This document shows positions 34,901-43,012 of a stretch of 64,000 bases of DNA, piece after piece. Position 1 is the stretch's first letter; every line of letters starts with the position of its first letter. The stretch comes from JAGQWW01 sp041392845 (GTDB lineage: Bacteria; Bacteroidota; Bacteroidia; Chitinophagales; Saprospiraceae). Under the pieces are notes generated by a model. It was not told where the DNA came from, ran no database searches, and was given only the letters and a program-made list of their open reading frames with translations. The stretch covers positions 7,069 to 71,068 of the forward strand of contig JAWKLG010000031.1 of assembly GCA_041392845.1 (NCBI GenBank). The letters run 5' to 3'. The position numbers and the translations under genes are program-made.

Positions 34901-36041
34901 TCTGGAAGATGGGCAAGGTTTAAGTAAAATTTTAGGGAATCTTGGAAACCTTTATTTCAGAAAAGGACAATACGAAGAAGCCAAGGCTTACCTGATGGAA
35001 GGAATCGAACTCAGCAGAGCGCTTGATTTGGTAGTCGATGCTCAAATTGTTTCTTCTTTGGGACTGGCCTTCATGAATCAGGGAAAATATTCAGAAGGTT
35101 TGAAATGGATGAAGCGCCAGTTGGATGATTGCCGCAATAGAAATGATAAACCCGGCATGGCGACCCTATTTGTAAATATGGGAATTGTAAGCATGGAAAA
35201 AGGCGATAACAATTATGCCTTATCCTGCTTTGTGGAAGGAAAGAACCTAAGCGAAGAATTGGGTAACAAACTACTCATATCCATCGCTACCGGTTGCATG
35301 GGAACCATTTTTAAAGACCGAGGAGAATACGAAGCCGCCCATGAAAATTTTGATAAGGATTTGACCCTTTCACTTGAATTGGGAGACAAACAAGGTATTG
35401 CGATTGCACATGGATTGGTAGGGGAGTTGCAGGCTGTTGAGGGCAAGTTTGAGTATGCAAAAAAACACTTAAAGAAATCCCTCAAAATCTGCAAGCAACT
35501 AGGATACATGAAGGGAATTGCCAAGGCTGTGAACAACCTGGGCGATGTATATTACCTGCAAGGCAAGTATAAAAAAGCCGTTAAAAATTACGAAGAAGCT
35601 ATTCGCATTACTTCTGAAATCAACCACAAACTGGTAATGGGCGAAAGTCTTCTTGAGTTGGCAACTGCTCTCCTGGCAATGGGAAAACCGAAAAAGGCCA
35701 TGGAAAACCTGGAAAAAGGTGAAAAGCTGGCTCAGGAAATAGGCAACCCGGACCTTTTGTATATGACCAGGGTAACAAGGGCTCGAATTTTCACTTTTAC
35801 AGGAGAAAAAGAAAAAGCAGGAAAGATTTTAAATAACCTTCTGAAAGAGGATATTGGTCCAGGGCAATTTGCCGCCATTCAGTATCATTTTGCCCGATTG
35901 GGTGAACCAGGGAATGGCTATATTCAAAAGGCGATTGATTTGTATGAAGACCTTTATAAAAAAACACCTCAATTTCTGATAAAGCTGCGATTGGAAGAAT
36001 TATATGAATTAAAAGAGCGGATTGGAGTTGGAAAAAAATAA
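31956..36041 (+). CDS. Soluble-adenylyl-cyclase-like protein: two class III cyclase domains, ATPase, TPR repeats
   Basis: The 1,361-residue protein (start TTG at 31956; a later TTG at 32010 is also possible) has no signal or membrane segment. Cyclase domain 1 (about 45-215) carries the metal-site Asp residues in MFIDLTDFT and YFAGDAFTG. In place of the catalytic Asn-Arg helix it has a divergent DGSSNAQKKA. Cyclase domain 2 (about 250-420) has degenerate metal motifs (AFFSFEG) but keeps the KEVDFGDKGG segment and the Asn/Arg helix GNRVNLAARL. Together they can form one composite active site, as in animal sAC. An AAA-type ATPase follows (Walker A GEGGIGKSR about 467; Walker B VLEIEDAQ), then about ten TPR-like repeats to the end. 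The same four-part order occurs in mammalian ADCY10. It leads into cmk by 3 bp. Regulation of the sAC type (bicarbonate, calcium) is only an analogy. Confidence 0.9.
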   Translation: MKPYFCRELSSNSPKATYLRPLIPRFIAEQFEKGTRHGSFQARVMFIDLTDFTPLTEQMMQKDKDGAEQLSVLLNGIFGPLVGLVYKYGGFVPYFAGDAFTGIFPIQKDCIEIPDFIQVANEMRDLVRGLPPVEQFRVGVKLGLSEGNVEWGIVGGNSLNFYFKGEAIDGSSNAQKKAKEQEIISDSSILRTIPGDIKLIPVEGADGYYKLDRIPRTGISLQPRMVGEQPSDEIARQFLHNSILNHELAGEFRYVVSAFFSFEGIRSYQEMNDFVSLVLDNFDGYGGYFKEVDFGDKGGVLVGFFGAPITFENLEERALECVCTIVESVNTFPAFKNIQIKAGLTAGKAFTGVVGGQARSQYAVVGNRVNLAARLMVRADWGEILVDDVLSKNSVFNFKNKGLQQYKGLKDPIPTYILKGKILKNVLHSFDGPMIGRQQELDTMFSFSSPALSDERAAVMAVWGEGGIGKSRLVYEFKKRLTKHHDVEWYTLRANQILQKPFEPFYQFLKDFFEQDPENSLEENEKAFEKEYLLLKESCEVVKIQPELLRELERTKSIFSGILGLPSKGTLWDQLDAKARYENTIGAIINLLSVEASLKPIVLEIEDAQNLDENSRALLQQFARRLPNLPILVLVVGRLADDGTEPLIFGTTLDRKLPIKEITLQSFESEEVKNKVESLLEDKVSDNLVEFFGRISNGNPFYLDQILQYFLESKILRKENGQWVVPDKEVKVSNSIQAILMARIDRLSNLVKETVKTAAVIGREFEVPVLSEVLKKTELLENKGNGDLVKEQIKTAEMVKIWRAINELRYIFRHSLLREALYDMQLRTHLKKLHKLIGESIEKVYKGRLEEHYLDLAFHYRQANVTNKAILYLNKAASQAKANYQNQQALELYDQLLQLYIKSKNEEAAIKVLLKKAGVFETIGQWDQGLGCLYDGLERAERIQSNLLVGRVKNEIGRLSMLKGDYDAARENLETARSLFKDLEDGQGLSKILGNLGNLYFRKGQYEEAKAYLMEGIELSRALDLVVDAQIVSSLGLAFMNQGKYSEGLKWMKRQLDDCRNRNDKPGMATLFVNMGIVSMEKGDNNYALSCFVEGKNLSEELGNKLLISIATGCMGTIFKDRGEYEAAHENFDKDLTLSLELGDKQGIAIAHGLVGELQAVEGKFEYAKKHLKKSLKICKQLGYMKGIAKAVNNLGDVYYLQGKYKKAVKNYEEAIRITSEINHKLVMGESLLELATALLAMGKPKKAMENLEKGEKLAQEIGNPDLLYMTRVTRARIFTFTGEKEKAGKILNNLLKEDIGPGQFAAIQYHFARLGEPGNGYIQKAIDLYEDLYKKTPQFLIKLRLEELYELKERIGVGKK

Positions 36042-36044
36042 AAA

Positions 36045-36734
36045 ATGGACCAAAAAATAACCATTGCAATAGACGGATTTTCATCTTGTGGAAAGAGCAC
36101 CCTCGCTCGAGATCTTGCCAAAGAACTTGGATATGCATATGTTGATTCCGGTGCAATGTACAGGGCAGTGACCCTTTATTTTTTGGACCAGGACATAGAT
36201 TTTGAAAATAAGGATGCCGTTGAAAAAGCACTGGATGTTATAGACATTAAATTTCGCCATACAGAAAATGGTAACAGGACGATTTTAAACGGAAAAGATG
36301 TTGAGGAGGAAATTCGCACCATGAGAGTCTCGAAAAATGTAAGTCCGGTTGCTGCAATTTCCAGTGTAAGAAAGGCGATGGTGGCCCAACAGCAACAAAT
36401 GGGCGATCATAAAGGTATTGTTATGGATGGAAGAGATATTGGTACAGTGGTTTTTCCAGAAGCAGAATTAAAAATCTTCCTTACTGCCAGTCAGGAAGTA
36501 AGAACACAAAGAAGATTTGACGAATTGAAGGGAAAAGGTTGGGATACCACAATGGATGAAGTAAAGAAAAATCTTTCGGAAAGGGATAGAATAGATTCTA
36601 CCAGAGAAGACAGTCCACTGACTCAGGCAGAAGATGCAATTGTAGTGGACAATTCATTTTTAACTCCTGATGAGCAATTAAACCTGGTAATGCGTTACGC
36701 TATTACAAAATTAACAGAGCTAGCTTCAGCTTAA
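36045..36734 (+). CDS. cmk: Cytidylate kinase
   Basis: The 229-residue protein is a standard bacterial CMP kinase: P-loop DGFSSCGKSTLARDLA (about 8-22), the CMP-binding DSGAMYRAVTLYFL, the GRDIGTVVFPEAELKIFLTAS block and a late SERDRIDSTREDSPL lid region. It phosphorylates CMP and dCMP to the diphosphates in pyrimidine nucleotide salvage. It starts 3 bp after the cyclase-TPR gene stop, so it is probably co-transcribed with it, an unusual pairing. The last four bases overlap the convergent CHAD gene. Family identity and completeness are clear. Confidence 0.96.
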   Translation: MDQKITIAIDGFSSCGKSTLARDLAKELGYAYVDSGAMYRAVTLYFLDQDIDFENKDAVEKALDVIDIKFRHTENGNRTILNGKDVEEEIRTMRVSKNVSPVAAISSVRKAMVAQQQQMGDHKGIVMDGRDIGTVVFPEAELKIFLTASQEVRTQRRFDELKGKGWDTTMDEVKKNLSERDRIDSTREDSPLTQAEDAIVVDNSFLTPDEQLNLVMRYAITKLTELASA

Positions 36735-37489
36735 TTAGAAAGTTGATTTTTGGCCTCATAAATGGCTGAAAAAATTCTTAACCAAAGTGGAATTTGTTTT
36801 TTGATTTCCTTTTGGAAAATTTTCCGACCAGCCTTAATTTGCTTTTTTAACTTTTTGACATCTTTTTCATTTTCACCTTCTTCAAGGTTCTTTTCTAATT
36901 GTTGATAATCATGGTAAACACCTAATAGGGAGGACCATGAACGAAGCATGTCCATGGTTTCTGCAGAATAATAGACACCGGCAAAACCGGGGATACTTTC
37001 CAATTTATAGATGTGTTTCATTTTTTTACGCAGATCGTGCCAGCTTGCATTATCATCTCTTGCTATTTTCAAATGCTGCAACAACTCCAGAGAATATTGG
37101 CGATAGGTTCCAATTACATTTTTTGCGCTGGGGGCACTGACTTTCACCAGGTCGTCGTCATAATTGGCGAAGGATTTATCATCTAACCGATCAAAATACT
37201 TTTCGAGTTTTTTTCGGGTAGCCTTAATTCGTTTTTCAAGTTCTTTTTCCATCTGTCGGGGTACGATATATTTTTTAAGCATGCTGGCTGACTTCTGCAA
37301 ATCTCGCACATTTCCCAATTTTTTATAAAGTCGCTTATACCGTTTGGGAACTTTTCTTCCATTGACTTTCTCTACCATTTTAATCAGGTAGATGGCCAAC
37401 CGAAGTGCATGCACCTCCTTTTTCCCGGTATGCTTTTTACAGGTATTCAGGGATTGAAGAAATTGCGTATGCAGGTCTTGCTGTTGCAT
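36731..37489 (-). CDS. CHAD domain protein
   Basis: The 252-residue protein is almost entirely helical and rich in Lys, Arg and His. It has the CHAD layout: KEVHALRLAIYLIKMVEKV near the N-terminus (first conserved His), RLYKKLGNVRDLQKSASML, and a second half with SWHDLRKKMKHIYKLE and VYHDYQQLEKNLEEGE. CHAD domains bind polyphosphate, often at granules, and are frequently near polyphosphate or triphosphate (CYTH) genes, neither of which is adjacent here. It overlaps cmk by four bases at the 3' ends. Role as polyphosphate-binding protein is by family. Confidence 0.88.
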   Translation of the reverse strand: MQQQDLHTQFLQSLNTCKKHTGKKEVHALRLAIYLIKMVEKVNGRKVPKRYKRLYKKLGNVRDLQKSASMLKKYIVPRQMEKELEKRIKATRKKLEKYFDRLDDKSFANYDDDLVKVSAPSAKNVIGTYRQYSLELLQHLKIARDDNASWHDLRKKMKHIYKLESIPGFAGVYYSAETMDMLRSWSSLLGVYHDYQQLEKNLEEGENEKDVKKLKKQIKAGRKIFQKEIKKQIPLWLRIFSAIYEAKNQLSN

Positions 37490-37675
37490 CGTCTATAAAT
37501 ATAACGAAAAAGCCTGAAAAAGGCTTCGAAGGGTAGAAAATTAATGTTGGATGGTGATTAGGATGCTATTTGATGGACTATTTATCTTCCTTGAATCCAT
37601 CAGTAATACAAAAACTTGAAAAGGTGAAAAGCTAAAAGGGGAGGTAAACTATTTGCGGTAATTTATTTAAAAAGA

Positions 37676-37710
37676 AAAACCACCGAAACAATCTTTGCCT
37701 CGGTGGTTTT
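37676..37710. terminator. Intrinsic terminator for the T9SS sialidase-like gene
   Basis: 10-bp arms aaaaccaccg (37676-37685) and cggtggtttt (37701-37710) around a 15-base loop, followed on the minus strand by a T-rich tail. It lies 24 bp after the minus-strand gene ending at 37734. It may also help end the CHAD-side transcripts. Confidence 0.85.
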
Positions 37711-37733
37711 AAAAATTTCAACGGGTGATCAAC

Positions 37734-39653
37734 TTATTCTTTTATGAATTTCAAACTCGAATAAGTACTGCCGATAGAAACTCGTGCTATATAGAGGCCT
37801 TTGGGTAAATGTCCAATCTGGACATTCCACTCCTTGGCCCCGGAAACAAATCCTTGGTTGAATTCCGACTGAACTATCTGTCCCAAATTGTTGTATAAAG
37901 AAAGCCTTACATCGCCTTCTATTTCAGTACCAATCTGGAAAGTAACAGATTCGTTTGCCGGATTTGGAAAAGCCCTAAATCCAATATCAGAAGGCTTTAC
38001 CACATTTTTTGTACTGGTAAGTTCGTAGACAGGTATAGCAGTGTAAATCATAAAGTTGTCCGCAATGTCGTCTTCATCACCAGAAACACTATGGCCGGGT
38101 TCAAAATCCTGCTGATAAATGATGTGAACATAATCATCTACCACCTTGGCCATACTTGGAAATACACCTTCTGTAAATCCGTAAAAATCCGGATCAGAAT
38201 AAACAGGATTGATAATATCATATGGATCAGACCAGGTAACACCTCCATCAGTAGAGCGCGTTAAATAAATATGACGATAATGCTGCTCGCCAGGATTCGC
38301 ATTTTCATTTTTATACAATTCAGAAATAGCTGAATAAGCGAGGTAAATATTGCCTTGAGCATCCAAACCAGCAGTTGGATAAGATGAAAACCCTACGCCG
38401 TAACTTCCATATGCATCAACTTCAACATCAAAGGTTCCGTTTCCATCTTCATCTAAATAGCCTGCAATTTCCACTCCCCCGGTATCATCCATGGTTTCGT
38501 TCCAATACCTGATACTGTTTAAACCAATATATATTGTATAACTATCATCAACTGCATTGTTATCCCCAACCCATATCTCAGAATAAAACACATGAACATT
38601 CCCTGAATCGTCAATTAATATATATCCAGCTCCATCATTACTTCTAATTGCATTCCCTGCCATGGTAAATGTATCTGGTGGAAGCGTGTCAATATCATAA
38701 GGATCATCAACCATGAAACCAGGCCCAATCGGAAAATCATATACTGTTAAAATATTCCAAGTTCCACCATTATCCGTTGATTTGGCAACTTTGATATCTC
38801 CCCAAGGATTCATCACCAAAACGGCAACAGTATTTCCTTTTACATCAATTGAATAATCATCAGCACTCATAAAAGTGTATTCAGTAGAATCAATTCCTGG
38901 AATTATTACATCAATTTTATCCCAAGTTGCTCCCGCATCCAATGAACGGTAGTACAAAAGGTGTCCATCGACACCTTCATATACTGAACCATTAGTTGTT
39001 GTACCTGTGGGAGTGGCCATTGCAATAGCATGAACTGAATTTCCGTCAGGTCCTCCAACCGCAGATTTTGGCCAAAGAGAACCAAGCGGCAAATCCGTAT
39101 CAATGTCAAATTCTGTCCAGGAGCTGCCAGCAGGCCTTCTTAGAACATGAAGACGATATGAGGCCGTATTATTGTGACAAATAACAACTTCAGTACCATC
39201 TGCTGTTTTAGTCAAGGAAGGCCAACCTGTTCTGACACTTGCTTCCAGTCTGGCATTGGGTGAAGGATCCCAACCACTTCCGTTGTTTGACACAAATCCG
39301 GTTCCTCGATCAGGTGTTCCTGTTGCACCCTGACTACTGTAAGTCCAGGCAGCATCAAATTTGCCATTTCCTAAATTGTTCAATCTGTTTTGAACCGAAG
39401 AGTTCGTTTGTAAATCGTACTGAGTAGTTCCAAGAATAATCTCTCCCAATGCTCTGGACCGAAGTGTTTTCGGTGATGTGGATTTAGGTTGAGTGTAATG
39501 CTCTTCCTGATGAATTGCATCATATTGCGATGCAGTTTCCGGAGTTAATAATTCATTTTTGATTTTTGGCCTCTGGTAGTTTTGGGCCGTAAGAATGGTG
39601 GTAGACAGCATTCCAAATAGCAATAGGAATGCTGAAGAGTAAATCTTCCTCAT
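37734..39653 (-). CDS. Secreted sialidase/BNR-type beta-propeller protein with T9SS sorting domain
   Basis: A 639-residue protein with a signal peptide (about 1-23, ending ILTAQN). The middle (about 100-550) is a propeller-like region with repeated Asp-box-type sequences: SLDAGATWDKI, STDNGGTWNIL, STDGGVTWSDP. These are the S-x-D-x-G-x-T-W motif of BNR/sialidase folds. A C-terminal T9SS type A sorting domain follows (AFPNPANESVTFQIG... LPKGLYIARV, about 562-635). The Asp boxes are structural, and the catalytic Arg triad and Tyr of true sialidases are not evident, so enzyme activity is uncertain. Similar proteins are often annotated as exo-alpha-sialidase. Export through T9SS is the secure part. 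Transcribed alone. Confidence 0.9.
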   Translation of the reverse strand: MRKIYSSAFLLLFGMLSTTILTAQNYQRPKIKNELLTPETASQYDAIHQEEHYTQPKSTSPKTLRSRALGEIILGTTQYDLQTNSSVQNRLNNLGNGKFDAAWTYSSQGATGTPDRGTGFVSNNGSGWDPSPNARLEASVRTGWPSLTKTADGTEVVICHNNTASYRLHVLRRPAGSSWTEFDIDTDLPLGSLWPKSAVGGPDGNSVHAIAMATPTGTTTNGSVYEGVDGHLLYYRSLDAGATWDKIDVIIPGIDSTEYTFMSADDYSIDVKGNTVAVLVMNPWGDIKVAKSTDNGGTWNILTVYDFPIGPGFMVDDPYDIDTLPPDTFTMAGNAIRSNDGAGYILIDDSGNVHVFYSEIWVGDNNAVDDSYTIYIGLNSIRYWNETMDDTGGVEIAGYLDEDGNGTFDVEVDAYGSYGVGFSSYPTAGLDAQGNIYLAYSAISELYKNENANPGEQHYRHIYLTRSTDGGVTWSDPYDIINPVYSDPDFYGFTEGVFPSMAKVVDDYVHIIYQQDFEPGHSVSGDEDDIADNFMIYTAIPVYELTSTKNVVKPSDIGFRAFPNPANESVTFQIGTEIEGDVRLSLYNNLGQIVQSEFNQGFVSGAKEWNVQIGHLPKGLYIARVSIGSTYSSLKFIKE

Positions 39654-39871
39654 TTCAAAGAAATTAATTAAATAATTCGGGTTAATAGAAATGGGAAAAT
39701 AAGAAATTGATTTTCAAATCTTTAGAAGTTATAAAGAATTTGTCACGAACAGCACAAAATTATTTAGACTGCACTTTTTTACTTCTTTCATTTTTCCAGG
39801 AATACTCTTTTTCATTTAAATACCATGTAAACTAAAAACTCCACTCTTCTTCCTTTCAAATAATATTTTGA

Positions 39872-41635
39872 TTAAACCGGAACAAGGACTTCCAAATGTA
39901 CCCCTCCACTTTTTGAAAGGAAATTCAATTCTCCTCCCAACTCTTCAGCTCTGGCTTTCATGTTTTGCATGCCGTATCCACCTGAACGGGTATTTCCTTG
40001 CATGCCTTTACCATCGTCTTTGACGGCCATGACCAACTTGTTTTTTTCTTTTTTATAAAAATGAATAGAAACCTGTCTTGCTTCACCGTGTTTGACAGCA
40101 TTGGTGATGGCTTCCTGGGCTATGCGGTACAGGTTTAGGGTCTGACTTGGACTGAGTTTCAGTTGAGGTTGATCAACATCCAAATGTAAATGTATGGAAC
40201 CGGCACGCTGGCCAAATTCATTGATTTTATGAGAAAGGGACTCCAGGGTAAAGGCTTCACTTCGAATGGCCCAAATGGTCTCCCGCAATTGCCCCATTGC
40301 TTCACGTGCATTTTTGCTGATGGATTCCAGTTCGGTTTTTTCTTCCGGTGAAGCTGATTTAAAAACTTTGCGGTTGATGGCACTGCCAATCAATGTAAGT
40401 TCCGCTCCGAGGTTGTCATGAAGGTCTCTTGAAATCCGCAATCGTTCTTCCTGCAATTTGTTGGAAGCTTCTGATGCAGCTAGGTCTGCTTGAAGCTCTG
40501 CCTTGATGCGTTTTTGTTGTTGTTGTCTTAATACGAAAAAGAAAAGCAGGGCTAGTAAGATGATTCCGGCTATAGTCACATACAGCCAGGTATTTCTTTT
40601 TTGAAGTTGTGCTTCTTTCAAAGCCAGTTCTTTTTCCTTTTTAGCAGTCTCGTATTTGGCATCCATCTCTGCCAACTGTTCACTGCGCTTTACATTGAAA
40701 AGACTGTCTTTTATGGCATAACTTTTTTTCATCCACTCAAGGCCTTGCTTGGTATCTCCGATGGCCGAATAACTTTCGGAAAGCATTTGCATGACGTGAC
40801 GGGTCAGGTCGGGAAAACCAATTTCTTTTGATGCACTCAAAGCTTCTTCAAAATAAGGAATGGCTTCTGCCGGACGACCGGCGCCCATCAATATTTCACC
40901 TGTATTGTTGATGTTGATGGCGACCCCCTGAAGGTCATTGTTTTTCTCTCTGATATCGGTACTGCGTTGCAATAGGTTCACCGAATTTTCAATTTGACCT
41001 TCCATCAAGGCAATTTCTGCCAAATGATTCAACACATAACTAAGTCCAGTTTCATTGTTAGTTTTCTCTAAAATTTCTAGTTCGCTGGTGAGAATGGCCT
41101 TGGCTTCTTCCAATTTGCCCATCTCCAATAGTACCACTCCTTTGATGTCCATATTTTCAGCAAGACAGGTGGTATCTTTGGCCTGGGTACATAGTTCTAT
41201 CCCCCTATTAAGTAATGCCAATGCTTTTTCAGGTTGTTTTTGGCGCTTGAAATAATTGCCCATTTCCTTGAGGGTAAATCCGGTGCCAACCGGGTCGTTC
41301 AGACTTTCGAAAAGGGAAAGTGCCTCCTGGAAGGAACTTAGCGCGGACTCGTAATTTCCTTGTAAAAAATAGACAATGCCCAGGTGCCGAAGGGTGAGGG
41401 CAAGTTCCGGTTTCCACTCGTTTTCTTCGGCCAGCTTTTTTGCAAAGGAAAGATGCTCTAGTGCCTTTTTAAAATTGGTAGAATACAGACTATAATATTG
41501 CCGGTTGATGTAAGCAACCTTTTCTTTTCCTTCCAGCCCGTTTATCTCACGCTCCAGGCTGTCCAACACCGGATTTTGTGTGTTGAGCCCTGAATAAATG
41601 CTCAGAAAAATGAGAAAGGGTAGAATTTTTTTCAT
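39872..41635 (-). CDS. TPR-containing membrane histidine kinase (HisKA_3/NarL type), orphan
   Basis: The 587-residue protein starts with a signal peptide (about 1-20) and carries about six to seven TPR-like helical repeats in the periplasmic part (about 40-310; e.g. HLGIVYFLQGNYESALSSF). A coiled segment and one membrane helix follow (WLYVTIAGIILLALLFFFV, about 348-366). The cytoplasmic part has a HisKA_3 dimerization helix with phospho-acceptor His406 in SRDLHDNLG and a HATPase with VKDDGKGM and GGYGMQNMKARAEELGG. This layout is common in Bacteroidota, usually with a LuxR-type response regulator beside it, but no regulator gene is adjacent here. The signal sensed is unknown. Confidence 0.92.
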   Translation of the reverse strand: MKKILPFLIFLSIYSGLNTQNPVLDSLEREINGLEGKEKVAYINRQYYSLYSTNFKKALEHLSFAKKLAEENEWKPELALTLRHLGIVYFLQGNYESALSSFQEALSLFESLNDPVGTGFTLKEMGNYFKRQKQPEKALALLNRGIELCTQAKDTTCLAENMDIKGVVLLEMGKLEEAKAILTSELEILEKTNNETGLSYVLNHLAEIALMEGQIENSVNLLQRSTDIREKNNDLQGVAININNTGEILMGAGRPAEAIPYFEEALSASKEIGFPDLTRHVMQMLSESYSAIGDTKQGLEWMKKSYAIKDSLFNVKRSEQLAEMDAKYETAKKEKELALKEAQLQKRNTWLYVTIAGIILLALLFFFVLRQQQQKRIKAELQADLAASEASNKLQEERLRISRDLHDNLGAELTLIGSAINRKVFKSASPEEKTELESISKNAREAMGQLRETIWAIRSEAFTLESLSHKINEFGQRAGSIHLHLDVDQPQLKLSPSQTLNLYRIAQEAITNAVKHGEARQVSIHFYKKEKNKLVMAVKDDGKGMQGNTRSGGYGMQNMKARAEELGGELNFLSKSGGVHLEVLVPV

Positions 41636-41717
41636 CCCCCAATTCTAGGAAAAATTTTTCAAAATTTTAATGCAGCTAGAAATGGAAAACCATTTTTAAC
41701 CAGACTCTGCTGAAGTC

Positions 41718-41743
41718 GGCGGGTCCTCTCCGAGAGACCCGCC
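41718..41743. terminator. GC-rich hairpin between rhodanese and kinase genes
   Basis: Arms ggcgggtcctctc and gagagacccgcc pair over 12 bp with one bulged C and a one-base loop. It lies between two minus-strand genes (upstream trhO ends 41859, next gene begins 41635), so it may end the trhO transcript. No T-run follows directly. Confidence 0.5.
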
Positions 41744-41817
41744 TTAGACGGTTGACTTTTATTTCTTAATTTAATGACATTGTCTCCAAGAGACCCTCCA
41801 TGGACATTTACTCCTAT

Positions 41818-41845
41818 TCGTAAATCGTACTTCGTAAACCGTAAA
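41818..41845. repeat. Four-unit heptanucleotide array (YCGTAMW type)
   Basis: Units tcgtaaa, tcgtact, tcgtaaa and ccgtaaa lie head to tail just downstream of the trhO stop. The 7-bp period matches the arrays at 13070, 16329 and 21468, but the unit sequence differs. Confidence 0.8.
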
Positions 41846-41858
41846 TAAAAATTTCTCC

Positions 41859-42908
41859 CTATTCCATCACAAGCTCCAAATCCACATTCCCCTTATACGC
41901 TTTGTACCTTCCTTTGCCGAATTTGGTACCGTTGAATTCCATTGTTTTTCTCAACTCTTTTTGTTCTTCTTCAGGCAATTGATGAAATTCCTTGCATTTG
42001 GTAGAACAACAAGCGTCCATTTTTTCAGCACATTCTTCACATTGAATAAAAAGGATGTGGCAGGCATCGTTGGCGCAGTTGATATGGGTATCGCAGGCTT
42101 TGCCGCATTGATGGCATTTTGCAATGACATCTTCTGAAATCTTCTCACCCATACGTTCGTCAAACACAAAATTTTTGCCGATGAATTTATTCTCCAAACC
42201 TTTCTCAGCAGCCTGGCGGGCATATTCAATAATTCCTCCATCGACCATGAAGACATTTTTAAATCCCTTGTGGCGGTAGTAGGCACTGGCTTTTTCGCAA
42301 CGGATTCCACCCGTACAATACATAATTACATTGTCTTCCTTGCGGTCTTTGAGCATGTCTTCCACCAGTGGAAGTGCTTCGCGGAAAGTTTCCACATCAG
42401 GCAAAATGGCTCCTTTGAAATGACCTACTTCGCTTTCGTAATGATTGCGCATATCGACAATCACCGTATTGGGCAAGTCCGTCAGCTCATTGAATTTTTC
42501 AGCATTGAGTGCAGTACCACGGTCTGTCGGGTCGAAGGTCGAATCGTCGAGTCCGTCTGCTACAATTTTGGGACGCACTTTTATTTTGAGTTTGTAAAAA
42601 GACTTGCCATCATCATCTACAGCGATGTTGAGTCGTATTCCGTTTAAAAAAGGAACGGAATACAGGTCTTTTTTAAATTCCTCAAATTGCTTTTCCGGCA
42701 CCGAAATCTGGCCGTTTACCCCTTCGGAGGCAATATAAATACGTCCAAACACACCATCCTTGTTGAGGATGCGGTATAATTCGTCCCGAAAAGCTTTGGG
42801 ATTTTCAATGTTGTGATACTGGTAAAAAGAAAGGGTGATGCGAGGCTCATTGCTCTCAAGCATCCGCTGCTTCAACTCATCGTTGTTGACGCGGTTGTAC
42901 AATTTCAT
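41859..42908 (-). CDS. trhO: tRNA uridine(34) hydroxylase (rhodanese family)
   Basis: The 349-residue protein has the TrhO/YceA arrangement. An N-terminal acylphosphatase-like domain (about 20-115) is followed by a rhodanese domain with catalytic Cys in VIMYCTGGIRCEKAS (about 193-207). A C-terminal cysteine-rich part (about 262-310; CHQCGKACDTHINCANDACH, CEECAEKMDACCSTKCKEF) is typical of the longer forms of this family. TrhO introduces the 5-hydroxyl on uridine 34 of certain tRNAs, using oxygen. The extra Cys-rich tail suggests zinc binding. The gene is on its own, with the repeat block upstream and a hairpin downstream. Family identity is clear. Confidence 0.93.
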   Translation of the reverse strand: MKLYNRVNNDELKQRMLESNEPRITLSFYQYHNIENPKAFRDELYRILNKDGVFGRIYIASEGVNGQISVPEKQFEEFKKDLYSVPFLNGIRLNIAVDDDGKSFYKLKIKVRPKIVADGLDDSTFDPTDRGTALNAEKFNELTDLPNTVIVDMRNHYESEVGHFKGAILPDVETFREALPLVEDMLKDRKEDNVIMYCTGGIRCEKASAYYRHKGFKNVFMVDGGIIEYARQAAEKGLENKFIGKNFVFDERMGEKISEDVIAKCHQCGKACDTHINCANDACHILFIQCEECAEKMDACCSTKCKEFHQLPEEEQKELRKTMEFNGTKFGKGRYKAYKGNVDLELVME

Positions 42909-43012
42909 AATTCAAAAAGGTTACGGTTGGACAATTGCAGTTTATCTGCCGTAAAAAATCGGGCGCAAAGGTAGGGATTTTTGAATTTAGACGTTTGAAT
43001 TTTGATTTGAAT

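Noticed and set aside
41055..41417. Open stretches on both strands inside the histidine kinase gene.
   Set aside because: They are in other frames of the TPR region of a well-supported gene and show no motif.
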